Under the pieces are notes generated by a model. The model had not been told where the DNA came from. It saw only the letters and a program-made list of their open reading frames with translations, and searched no databases. A program made the translations under genes and the position numbers. Source: an uncultured Lachnospiraceae bacterium (GTDB lineage: Bacteria; Bacillota; Clostridia; Lachnospirales; Lachnospiraceae). From it: a DNA stretch of 16,587 nt. This document shows, in pieces, positions 6,514 to 13,088 of the stretch. The stretch's first letter is position 1. Each line of letters opens with the position of its first letter. Location: the NCBI GenBank assembly GCA_946183625.1, contig CAMHCL010000027.1:1-16587 (forward strand), given 5' to 3'.

Positions 6514-8418
6514 TCAGTCAAGATGAACACCCCAGATATTACCTGCTCTGGTTCCTACAACAAGATAATCTTCATAAACTGCCGGTGAAGCTTCTATGTT
6601 GCCGGAGGAGATGGAGATAAGGCTCTTGGCCTCTCCTGTCTGACCGTTGAGACAGCGCAGATTTCCATCACTTGCGCCGAAAATCACTTCGCCCTCTCCA
6701 GCCTGATTATATACACATACCGGTGACGACCAGGTGTAGGCTGTTGTCAGTTCCCATACCTTGGCGCCATCAGATTTTCTGAGGGCAACCGTATCTCCCG
6801 CACCGGTACCATGGCTCATGGCAACTGTAACGTAGATCATATCATTCAGATTTCCACGCCCCACTGCAATAGTGGACTGAACTCCGCCTGATACACCTTC
6901 AATAGAAGAACATACGTATTCCGTCTGCCATACTATTTCACCGGTTTCAGCATTTATCTTCCAGATAGGTACTGTAGCCGAGCTGTTGCTTCTCCACCCC
7001 AGGTGAAATGAGGTGCTTACGTAAATGTACAGATGATCATTTTCTATAGACAGAACCGGTGTGGAATTGGAATCATCCAGTATATCCTGAACCCAGATGG
7101 TCTGCATGGAATTAAGATCCAGACAGATCAGATTCGCACCGATGTCCGCAATGAATAAATAATTCTTATAAATAGCCGCACTGGTTTCCATACCAGGCCA
7201 ATACTTCTCCCTTGTAGTTCTGACAGAACTATAGCGCCATCTCACCACCTTATCAAGAGCCAGACTAAGGGTACCGGCTGACTCATCATAATTCGTACCC
7301 AGATGGATCAGATACAGGATTCCATTTTCACCTGGATATATCAGAGTATCCGTCTCCGGATCAACCAGCGGTGAAGAATCGAAATAACTGAGACTTCCTC
7401 TCAGCGAGAAAGGATCACAGTCGCCAAATGTATATATGATGCTGCAATCCAGAAGATTTATGATGAAAGACTTGGCCGTCGCATCATCTCTGTCATAGCC
7501 TGCGCCTACGTACATCAGTGGATAACCGCGTGGATCTAAAGCTCCCGAACCCTTGAAGGTATAGCCCAGATCCATAGGATCTCGCGTCGGCTGACCAGAA
7601 CGAAGATCAAGGAAGTATATCTTGCCATCCATGCAGGCATAGATAACCTCTACAAGAGAATCATCCTCCTTCGCCCAGTCGAACATATTCATGTGAGCCT
7701 TCGTTTCCCTTGACCAGTGCCTCATGAGCGGCTGGCCTGTCCATCCACTTCCACTCCAGGTCGCATCCTTAAATGTAAGAGCTCCGGTCTGTGCACTCCA
7801 CACTGGAGAGAGCTGGCCGGTAGAGAAATTCGACATACCATATGTAGGATTGTCACGGAAATTGTTGCCACGAAATGTAAAGACACCTTCCTGGTCAGTA
7901 TATTTGCTGCCAGTCTCAAAGGTTATATCACCGATGCTCTGTGCAGGATACTCGGCCTTGTCAGCCAGGATAGTATCACCCACAGCCACCTCAGTGGATA
8001 TCAGATAATTTGTAGGCTGAGTTGATTCAACTGCATGAGGAGCGAAATCGATGTCTGGATATGAGAACAGAGAATCCGTAGACGCAGTACCATCAGCACC
8101 TACGCCATTTGCATAGCCTTCAGAAGTGCTCCCATCAGAAGTTGCACCATCTCCAGCCGCTTCAGGATTTACGTCCTCAGCATACATTTCAGATGTGTCA
8201 CCAAAGAAAACCAGCTTGTCGCTGATGCCGGCCTCAGCCACCTCCATCTCTTCCTCCTCAGTATCTTCCTCCGGATTGAAGATCTCGCGGGCATCCGCAA
8301 CTATCTGGTCCTTAACCACTATCTCCGGGTTCACAATCTTGATACCCAGATATAGACCAATTATTATAAGAAGTTCAAATATTATGATAACACCATATTT
8401 ACCATTACCGTTCTCCAT
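6514..8418 (-). CDS. Membrane-anchored PQQ-like beta-propeller protein
   Basis: A 634-residue protein when started at the ATG at 8418, eight bases after GGGGA; a TTG ten codons upstream lacks a ribosome binding site. Residues about 8-28 form one hydrophobic anchor (IIIFELLIIIGLYLG core) and the bulk is predicted outside the cell. An acidic Ser/Gly/Asp-rich linker follows to about residue 120. The C-terminal part contains roughly seven propeller blades with hydrophobic-DGx(I/L)xxLDL-type repeats, for example VIYACMDGKIYFLDL, YLFIADIGANLICLDL, VIFGASDGNLRCL and LVVGTRAGNIWGVHL, and a conserved TFRGNNFRDNP segment before the first blade. Such propellers usually act as interaction platforms; no PQQ cofactor use can be inferred. 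It is the first gene of a pair with the LPETS protein downstream, suggesting a shared surface role. Confidence 0.87.
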   Translation of the reverse strand: MENGNGKYGVIIIFELLIIIGLYLGIKIVNPEIVVKDQIVADAREIFNPEEDTEEEEMEVAEAGISDKLVFFGDTSEMYAEDVNPEAAGDGATSDGSTSEGYANGVGADGTASTDSLFSYPDIDFAPHAVESTQPTNYLISTEVAVGDTILADKAEYPAQSIGDITFETGSKYTDQEGVFTFRGNNFRDNPTYGMSNFSTGQLSPVWSAQTGALTFKDATWSGSGWTGQPLMRHWSRETKAHMNMFDWAKEDDSLVEVIYACMDGKIYFLDLRSGQPTRDPMDLGYTFKGSGALDPRGYPLMYVGAGYDRDDATAKSFIINLLDCSIIYTFGDCDPFSLRGSLSYFDSSPLVDPETDTLIYPGENGILYLIHLGTNYDESAGTLSLALDKVVRWRYSSVRTTREKYWPGMETSAAIYKNYLFIADIGANLICLDLNSMQTIWVQDILDDSNSTPVLSIENDHLYIYVSTSFHLGWRSNSSATVPIWKINAETGEIVWQTEYVCSSIEGVSGGVQSTIAVGRGNLNDMIYVTVAMSHGTGAGDTVALRKSDGAKVWELTTAYTWSSPVCVYNQAGEGEVIFGASDGNLRCLNGQTGEAKSLISISSGNIEASPAVYEDYLVVGTRAGNIWGVHLD

Positions 8419-8517
8419 CGTATTAATCCCCAAAATAAAGCGTAACAAAATGTAACGTAAAAACCCCAGTCAGCCGACCAACCAACCAAACACTACAAGT
8501 TGTGTCAGCACCAATTT

Positions 8518-8545
8518 ATTATACCATATTTTGCAGTATGCACAA
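8518..8545 (-). promoter_or_regulatory. Sigma-A-like promoter of the propeller/LPETS operon
   Basis: On the minus strand TTGTGC (8540-8545), a 16-base spacer and TATAAT (8518-8523) preceded by TGG, giving an extended -10. The expected start is near 8511, about 93 bases before the chosen start codon. Confidence 0.7.
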
Positions 8546-8554
8546 TATATTTCC

Positions 8555-8590
8555 AAAAAAATATGACCGGTGTCACGCACCGGCCATATT
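8555..8590 (-). terminator. Intrinsic terminator of the flavin reductase gene
   Basis: Thirteen-base stem (8560-8572 with 8578-8590) containing one G-U pair, a five-base loop and, on the minus strand, seven T residues directly after it. It lies about 40 bases past the stop codon at 8631. Confidence 0.9.
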
Positions 8591-8630
8591 CGTTATCGTA
8601 ATATAATAATCATATTCAATTATCTCACTA

Positions 8631-9269
8631 TCACTTCACTACCTTCTCGAAATCTGACGCAGGATGCTTGCACCATGGACAGATGAAATCATCCGGCAGT
8701 TCTTCGCCTACATACTCGTAGCCGCAGATGGTGCAGCGCCATACAGTCTCGCCTGTTGGAGTTGTTCCCACTGCTTCAGGCTTTGGCTTGATGTTATCCT
8801 GATAGTAAGCGTAGGTGCAGGACTCAACGTCTGACAGCACTGTCATAAATTCTACTTCACAGATAAATAGTGTATGGGAGCCCAGATCTACATCCTGAAC
8901 TACCTTCAGTGAGAAGTATGCATTGGTTCCTCTTGTGATATAAGGAATCCCATTATCAGCCATGCTGTAGTATTCCTTCGGATAATCCGCAAACTTGTCC
9001 ACGTCTCTTCCGGACTGGAAGCCGAAATGTTTAAATGTCTCGAATACCGCATCGGTGCTGAGAACGGAGATGTTACATTTGCCCGTCTCCTTAACCATGT
9101 CATGGGTTAAGTTCGCTTTGTTGATTGCGATTGATATAAGGTTCGGCTCAGAAGCCACCTGAATTGCTGTATTAGTAACGCAGCCATTCAGCTTCTCCCC
9201 TGAAACCGCCGTACAGATGAAAAGTCCATACGATAATTTATACATAGCCTTTGTATTCTGTTCTGCCAT
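8631..9269 (-). CDS. hrb: Flavin reductase-rubredoxin fusion (high-molecular-weight rubredoxin type)
   Basis: A 212-residue fusion. Residues 8-155 are an FMN-binding split-barrel flavin reductase (YGLFICTAVSG, NGCVTNTAIQVASEPN, HTLFICEVEF). The C-terminal 40 residues are a rubredoxin with two CxxC knuckles, CTICGYEYVGEELP and ICPWCKHP, which bind one iron. Characterised relatives (Moorella Hrb) pass electrons from NAD(P)H to the flavodiiron protein FprA and so serve oxygen or NO detoxification in anaerobes; no fprA is in view. The start at 9269 is fixed by a very strong GGAGGGGG four bases before the ATG; the in-frame extension upstream to 9416 would cover the promoter region and is rejected. 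It appears monocistronic, with its own promoter and terminator. Cytoplasmic. Confidence 0.93.
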   Translation of the reverse strand: MAEQNTKAMYKLSYGLFICTAVSGEKLNGCVTNTAIQVASEPNLISIAINKANLTHDMVKETGKCNISVLSTDAVFETFKHFGFQSGRDVDKFADYPKEYYSMADNGIPYITRGTNAYFSLKVVQDVDLGSHTLFICEVEFMTVLSDVESCTYAYYQDNIKPKPEAVGTTPTGETVWRCTICGYEYVGEELPDDFICPWCKHPASDFEKVVK

Positions 9270-9308
9270 ATAACCCCCTCCTAATACATAAAGATGTTTC
9301 ACTCTCTC

Positions 9309-9337
9309 ATTATATATCAATACTGGGTAAGATATAA
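9309..9337 (-). promoter_or_regulatory. Possible promoter of the flavin reductase-rubredoxin gene
   Basis: A perfect TATAAT (9309-9314 on the minus strand) lies about 40 bases before the start codon; the element at 17-base spacing, TTATAT (9332-9337), is a poor -35. Confidence 0.45.
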
Positions 9338-9358
9338 AGCAAAACAAGATTTTGGAAC

Positions 9359-9393
9359 AAAAAAAGTTGAGATGTACTACTGTACATCTCAAC
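9359..9393 (-). terminator. Intrinsic terminator of the 53-residue peptide gene
   Basis: Perfect 12-base stem GTTGAGATGTAC (9366-9377) / GTACATCTCAAC (9382-9393), a four-base loop and seven T residues on the minus strand. It begins three bases after the TGA stop at 9397, which supports the small gene as a real monocistronic unit. Confidence 0.93.
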
Positions 9394-9396
9394 ACA

Positions 9397-9558
9397 TCAA
9401 TGCTTGAGCTTCGCAAACAGTTGCTGCAGCTGGCGAGCCATCATCTGAAACATTAATTCGTCGTGTGGCACGTCGTGATTAAATGCACCCGATAGGAATA
9501 TAGGGCTATATGGATCGACCTGTCCCTTATTGTTATTTGTTAAAATTTCTGTATTCAT
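9397..9558 (-). CDS. Small 53-residue protein, divergent from the RiPP precursor
   Basis: A short gene of 54 codons starting MNTEILTNNNKG and ending AKLKH, with TGA at 9397-9399. AGGAGG lies seven to eight bases before the ATG and a perfect intrinsic terminator starts three bases after the stop, which together make translation very likely despite the length. The middle reads DPYSPIFLSGAF; residues 34-52 (DELMFQMMARQLQQLFAKL region) would form an amphipathic helix. It has no signal peptide, membrane segment, double-glycine motif or cysteine. I do not recognise the family. It faces the Nif11-type precursor across a 202-base spacer, so a joint role (regulator, accessory or second peptide) is conceivable but unproven. 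Confidence 0.8.
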   Translation of the reverse strand: MNTEILTNNNKGQVDPYSPIFLSGAFNHDVPHDELMFQMMARQLQQLFAKLKH

Positions 9559-9760
9559 ACCGCTAACCTCCTATCGTATTTTTATATTAAAATTGACCCC
9601 TTCAGTTTCGGATCAATTATGTTAACTATATTAGATACATTTAAAATGCACATATGGAGACATAAAAAATCAAAATAAAATTTTGTCTCCATTTTCCACT
9701 CTGGATTGTAAATAATGTGATTAGATAAAAAACACCGGTTTTTAGGAGGAGGATTAAACT
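9559..9760. promoter_or_regulatory. Divergent control region between the 53-residue gene and the RiPP precursor
   Basis: AT-rich spacer with two dyads. One is ATGGAGACA (9654-9662) / TGTCTCCAT (9684-9692), perfect nine-base arms with centres 30 bases apart, about three helical turns. The other is ATTGACCC (9592-9599) / GGATCAAT (9610-9617), one mismatch. For the plus gene a weak TTGTCT (9683-9688) - 18 - TGTAAA (9707-9712) promoter overlaps the right arm of the first dyad. For the minus gene a TAATAT -10 (9584-9589) has no good -35. The arrangement suggests regulated divergent promoters. Confidence 0.55.
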
Positions 9761-10159
9761 ATGTCAAAGGAAAACATCGTAAAATTTTTAGATTTCGCAA
9801 CAAAAAATACTGATATTCAGGATCAGATAATTGAAGCCGATAAGGTATATGCAGAGAAGGTTCAGAAGAAGACTGAAGACCTCACAATGGACGAGGTTGT
9901 AGCCGCAGTTGCAGCAGTTATAGTTCCTATAGCTAAGCAGAACAGCTTTGACTTTACAGCTGAGGAGTTCACAGATTTCGAGAGAAAGCTTTCACTTGGA
10001 GAGCTTGATGATGATGAGCTTGCAATGGTTGCCGGCGGTTGCATATATATTCCAAGAGAAGACGATAGATGGGCACCATGGCAGAACTATCCTGAAAACG
10101 ATCAGTGTATCCTGTTTGGTGGAGATGCCATCAATCCATTCGGCCCGATCATCGCATAA
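9761..10159 (+). CDS. Nif11-type RiPP precursor peptide with double-glycine leader
   Basis: A 132-residue precursor. The leader (1-93) shows the Nif11 pattern: MSKENIVKFLDFATKN at the start, FDFTAEEFTDFE (63-74) and the ending GELDDDELAMVAGG (80-93), a classic acidic, double-glycine cleavage site used by C39 peptidase/ABC exporters. A stretch of about 30 residues rich in Lys/Glu then Val/Ala (30-60) makes the leader longer than many Nif11 leaders. The core (94-132, 39 residues) begins with Cys94, has a second Cys116, two Trp, five Pro, and no Ser or Thr at all; it is net acidic. AGGAGGAGG stands eight bases before the ATG and a strong terminator follows. No modification enzyme, protease or exporter is in the window, so it is an orphan precursor. 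Product activity unknown. Confidence 0.88.
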   Translation: MSKENIVKFLDFATKNTDIQDQIIEADKVYAEKVQKKTEDLTMDEVVAAVAAVIVPIAKQNSFDFTAEEFTDFERKLSLGELDDDELAMVAGGCIYIPREDDRWAPWQNYPENDQCILFGGDAINPFGPIIA

Positions 10160-10187
10160 CTAAGATATCATAATAACCCTTCACATA

Positions 10188-10233
10188 AAGAGCTCGCTAG
10201 ACGTACCAAAATGGTAGCTAGCGAGCTTTTTTG
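10188..10233 (+). terminator. Intrinsic terminator of the RiPP precursor gene
   Basis: Ten-base perfect stem AGCTCGCTAG (10191-10200) / CTAGCGAGCT (10218-10227), extended by A-T pairs, with an inner TACC/GGTA pairing (10204-10207/10213-10216) and a run of six T on the plus strand. It sits between convergent genes; the minus-strand tail is short, so action on alanine dehydrogenase transcripts would be weaker. Confidence 0.9.
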
Positions 10234-10260
10234 TGTGTTATTCAAATGTACTTACGACTC

Positions 10261-11373
10261 TTAGATAATCTCATCTAAAGCCTTAAACTCAATACCGAGC
10301 GCATCAGCAACATTCTTATTAGTAAGTGAACCAGCATAGCAGTTAACACCGCTTGCGATAGCAGGATTCTTCTTGCTTGCCTCTTCAAGTCCTGAAGATG
10401 CGATCTGAAGTCCATAGCTGAGTGTTGCATTTGTAAGTGCGATAGTACTTGTTCTTGGAACTGCACCAGGCATATTTCCTACACAGTAATGAACTACGCC
10501 CTCTTCAATGTATACAGGATCATCATGTGTAGTAACACGGCTGCTCTCTCCACATCCACCCTGATCGATAGCAACGTCTACGAATACAGCTCCGTCCTTC
10601 ATCTCTGGAAGATACTTCTTCTTGAAGAGCTTTGGTGTTGAACCACCTGGGATAAGTACTGAACCGATAACCAGGTCAGCATCCTTTACTGCTCTCTCGA
10701 TATTGCTGTCGCTTGAAACAAGTGTCTGAATGTGTGCACCAAACATGTTATCAAGCTGTTCGAGTCTCTTAAGATTGATGTCGAGTATAGTTACATTTGC
10801 GCCCATACCAACTGCAATCTTACAAGCATTCATACCGACTGTACCACCACCGAGGATAACAACATTTGCCTTAGGTGTACCAGGTACACCGGCGAGAAGT
10901 ATACCCTCACCACCGAACTTCTTCTCGAGGTACTTAGCACCTTCCTGAATAGAAAGACGGCCTGCTATCTGAGACATAGGAGCGAGACATGGAAGGCTTC
11001 CATCCTTCTCCATGATCGTCTCATAAGCAACTGCCTTAACCTTGCCACCCAGCAGCGCATCAGTCTGTTCCTTGTCAGCAGCCAGATGCAGATAAGTGTA
11101 AAGGATAAGTCCTTCATGGAAATACTTATATTCTTCTTCGAGAGGCTCCTTAACCTTGATCATCATATCAACCAGGTCCCAAACCTCTTTCGCATTATCG
11201 ATAAGGCTTGCACCAGCATTAACATATTCATTATCTGAGAAACCAGAGCCAACTCCGGCACCCTTCTCGATATATACGTGATGTCCCGCATTTACATAAG
11301 CGATGACATTGTCAGGTGTAAGTCCTACACGAAATTCATTGTTCTTAATCTCTTTAACGCAACCTATTTTCAT
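10261..11373 (-). CDS. ald: Alanine dehydrogenase
   Basis: NAD-dependent interconversion of L-alanine with pyruvate and ammonium, used for alanine catabolism or ammonium assimilation; cytoplasmic, hexameric in known members. The 370-residue length is typical. The family landmarks are in place: Arg15 (FRVGLTP), Lys75 (KVKEP), His96 (LHLAAD), the Rossmann loop GGGTVG (175-180) with Asp198 after the second strand, Asp270 (DVAIDQGG) and NMPGAVPRTST. AAGGAGG precedes the ATG by nine bases. The gene stands alone, converging with the RiPP precursor gene and diverging from the epimerase gene. Confidence 0.97.
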   Translation of the reverse strand: MKIGCVKEIKNNEFRVGLTPDNVIAYVNAGHHVYIEKGAGVGSGFSDNEYVNAGASLIDNAKEVWDLVDMMIKVKEPLEEEYKYFHEGLILYTYLHLAADKEQTDALLGGKVKAVAYETIMEKDGSLPCLAPMSQIAGRLSIQEGAKYLEKKFGGEGILLAGVPGTPKANVVILGGGTVGMNACKIAVGMGANVTILDINLKRLEQLDNMFGAHIQTLVSSDSNIERAVKDADLVIGSVLIPGGSTPKLFKKKYLPEMKDGAVFVDVAIDQGGCGESSRVTTHDDPVYIEEGVVHYCVGNMPGAVPRTSTIALTNATLSYGLQIASSGLEEASKKNPAIASGVNCYAGSLTNKNVADALGIEFKALDEII

Positions 11374-11403
11374 TATACAATTCCTCCTTCAACAGATATA
11401 GTT

Positions 11404-11433
11404 ATTCTATCATATCGAATCGGAAAAGAACAA
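11404..11433 (-). promoter_or_regulatory. Possible promoter of ald
   Basis: On the minus strand TTGTTC (11428-11433), 18 bases, TAGAAT (11404-11409). It lies about 30 bases before the ald start codon and back-to-back with the epimerase promoter. An overlapping TATGAT is an alternative -10. Confidence 0.45.
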
Positions 11434-11441
11434 TAACCACA

Positions 11442-11470
11442 TTGATAATTCAAAATAGTTTGCTTATAAT
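11442..11470 (+). promoter_or_regulatory. Near-consensus sigma-A promoter of the epimerase gene
   Basis: TTGATA (11442-11447), 17-base spacer, TATAAT (11465-11470): five of six and six of six matches. The expected start is near 11477, giving a leader of about 48 bases with AGGAAGGGA (11507-11515) as ribosome binding site. Confidence 0.85.
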
Positions 11471-11524
11471 AGTTTTGGTTTAATGATGAAATAACAGAGA
11501 CCAAATAGGAAGGGACTTTATACC

Positions 11525-12613
11525 ATGAGCGAAAAAACAAAACTTGAATTAAACGGCAGAACTATATTTATAACCGGAGGTGCAGGCTTCATCGGAGCAA
11601 GCCTTATCATGCGCCTGCTGAAGGAAATGAAAGCCGGTACCATACTCAACATCGACAGCACGAATGATTATTACGATTCATCGCTCAAGAAATACAGACT
11701 CGAACAGATCGAAGAAGCAGCAAAAAGCAGTCCCGTAGAATATGTATTCATCAAGGGCAACATAGCTGATAACAATCTGCTCAGAAATACATTTACCAAT
11801 TATAAACCATCAATCGTTGTGAACCTCGCAGCCCAGTCTGGAATCAGTTACTCAGTACATCATCCAGACACATTCCTTGAAAACAATATCATTGGTTTCT
11901 ACGGAATACTTCAATCCTGCAGATTCAGCAAGGTCAGCGGTCATCCAGGCGTTGAGCATCTTATATACGCATCTTCATCATCCGTATATGGTGCAAACGA
12001 AAAAGTGCCATTCAGCACAGGCGACAAGACAGATTATCCAGTATCACTCTACGCCGCAACTAAGAAGACCGACGAGCTGCTGGCCTATAGTTACAGTAAA
12101 ATGTACGGCGTCGCAGCAACTGGTCTCAGACTCTTCTCAGTCTACGGCCCAGCCGGAAGACCAGATATGTTCTACTACTCTGCTACAAAGAGCCTGGCAA
12201 AGGGTGAAAATGTACAGCTTACAAATAACGGAAACAACAAGATGGATTACACCTACATAGATGATGTAGTTGAAGGAATCGTAAGAGTCATGAAGAATGC
12301 TCCAGCCGAGAAGACTGGAGAAGACGGTTTTCCAATAGCACCGTACTCCATCTACAACATAGGAAAAGGTAAGACAGAAACTCAAGCCGACTACTTGAAG
12401 ACTCTTCAGGAGGAATTAGTTAATGCCGGAGTTCTTACTTCAGACTTCGATCTCACTGCCCACACAGAGCTGATGGAGAAAAGACCAGAGGACGTCTTGG
12501 AAGCCTGCGCAGATGTAAAAGCCTTCGAAGAAGACTTCGGTTTCAAACCAGAGACTACTATACAAGAAGGACTGAAGAAATTCGCTGATTGGTATAAAGA
12601 ATATAGTAAATAA
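11525..12613 (+). CDS. NAD-dependent epimerase, UDP-glucuronate 4-epimerase type
   Basis: A 362-residue short-chain dehydrogenase/reductase of the extended class. It has the NAD loop GGAGFIG (18-24), NLAAQSG (100-106), the catalytic serine run ASSSSVYG (149-156) and Tyr176xxxLys180 (YAATK). NDYYD (47-51), GRPDM (211-215) and the C-terminal FEEDFGFKPET...EGLKKFADWY resemble UDP-glucuronate 4-epimerases, which make UDP-galacturonate for surface polysaccharides. The family also includes UDP-glucose 4-epimerases and dTDP-glucose dehydratases, so exact substrate is not certain. It is a single-gene unit with a near-consensus promoter and a terminator directly after the stop; no polysaccharide cluster surrounds it. 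Cytoplasmic. Confidence 0.87.
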   Translation: MSEKTKLELNGRTIFITGGAGFIGASLIMRLLKEMKAGTILNIDSTNDYYDSSLKKYRLEQIEEAAKSSPVEYVFIKGNIADNNLLRNTFTNYKPSIVVNLAAQSGISYSVHHPDTFLENNIIGFYGILQSCRFSKVSGHPGVEHLIYASSSSVYGANEKVPFSTGDKTDYPVSLYAATKKTDELLAYSYSKMYGVAATGLRLFSVYGPAGRPDMFYYSATKSLAKGENVQLTNNGNNKMDYTYIDDVVEGIVRVMKNAPAEKTGEDGFPIAPYSIYNIGKGKTETQADYLKTLQEELVNAGVLTSDFDLTAHTELMEKRPEDVLEACADVKAFEEDFGFKPETTIQEGLKKFADWYKEYSK

Positions 12614-12620
12614 GCTAATT

Positions 12621-12652
12621 AAAGCCTCGTTCATACGAACGGGGCTTTTTAT
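12621..12652 (+). terminator. Intrinsic terminator of the epimerase gene
   Basis: Twelve-base stem AAAGCCTCGTTC (12621-12632) / GAACGGGGCTTT (12637-12648) with one G-U pair, loop ATAC and a T-rich tail. The convergent TSCPD gene ends 13 bases beyond, so the hairpin may also serve it in the other direction. Confidence 0.9.
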
Positions 12653-12664
12653 TGTATAGCCTTA

Positions 12665-12991
12665 CTAACAATTCTCGTCGATGGACTTCGCAAACTGATC
12701 TGCACATGATGTACCTCTGCCGGCACAATCGTTGCCACGAAGTATATCCGCAACTTCCTTGGCATCCTTGCCCTCTACCAGCTTACCGATAGCCTTCAGG
12801 TTACCATTGCAGCCTCCTACGAAAGCAACATTATGCAACTTCCCCTCGGCATCAATATCATAATCAATCTTAACAGAGCATACGCCCTTTGGGTTAAATG
12901 TAACGTGGCGAGATTCATCCTCTTCCACAACTACCTCAGGCACTGCCAGATCATCTGTATTAAACTTAATGTGAACATTCTTACTATCCAT
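12665..12991 (-). CDS. TSCPD-domain protein (TIGR03905-like, four-cysteine family)
   Basis: With the start at 12991, nine bases after AAGGAG, the protein has 108 residues; the ATG three codons upstream abuts the AAGGAG and is less likely. Residues 35-104 match the four-Cys TSCPD family: GVCSVKIDYDID (36-47), GGCNGN (59-64), KLVEGKDAKEV (70-80), NDCAGRGTSCADQFAKSI (87-104). Cys38, 61, 89 and 96 are the conserved set; TSCADQ replaces the usual TSCPDQ. The 30-residue N-terminal extension and Cys108 at the very end are extra. Related domains occur at the end of some ribonucleotide reductases; the function of the stand-alone form is not established. It lies downstream of gltS on the same strand, separated by repeats and a hairpin. 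Confidence 0.88.
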   Translation of the reverse strand: MDSKNVHIKFNTDDLAVPEVVVEEDESRHVTFNPKGVCSVKIDYDIDAEGKLHNVAFVGGCNGNLKAIGKLVEGKDAKEVADILRGNDCAGRGTSCADQFAKSIDENC

Positions 12992-13011
12992 TTGCCACAT
13001 CTCCTTATCAT

Positions 13012-13044
13012 AAAAAACTCTGGGATTCTAAAATCATAGAATCC
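13012..13044 (-). terminator. Possible terminator after gltS
   Basis: On the minus strand GGATTCTA and TAGAATCC (13037-13044 and 13023-13030) form a perfect 8-base stem with a 6-base loop, then five bases and six T residues (13012-13017). The gap before the T-run makes it imperfect. It ends only five bases before the TSCPD gene's ribosome binding site. Confidence 0.45.
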
Positions 13045-13088
13045 TATATAAAATGGAATCCTGTATAAAATAGAATCCTATATAAAAT
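13038..13088. repeat. Three tandem copies of a 17-base repeat at the 3' end of gltS
   Basis: Units at 13038-13054, 13055-13071 and 13072-13088. The first and third are identical (AGAATCCTATATAAAAT); the middle differs at two positions (GGAATCCTGTATAAAAT). The third unit encodes the last gltS codons and its TAG stop. Each unit's minus-strand GGATTC could pair with the single AGAATCC of the adjacent hairpin. Confidence 0.95.

Larger units (their letters stand above)
8419..8630 (-). promoter_or_regulatory. Intergenic region with promoter and leader of the propeller operon
   Basis: No gene is seen. It contains the terminator of the downstream-transcribed flavin reductase (8555-8590), a strong minus-strand promoter (8518-8545) and a leader of about 90 bases. 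In the leader the minus strand reads GGTTGGTTGGTCGG (8474-8487), four GG runs separated by two bases. Confidence 0.6.

Noticed and set aside
9270..9416. N-terminal extension of the flavin reductase-rubredoxin frame.
   Set aside because: The extension covers a TATAAT box and overlaps the neighbouring terminator, and the strong GGAGGGGG sits directly before the internal ATG at 9269.
9761..10159. Classification of the precursor as a lanthipeptide.
   Set aside because: The core has no Ser or Thr, so dehydration and lanthionine formation are not possible on the predicted core.
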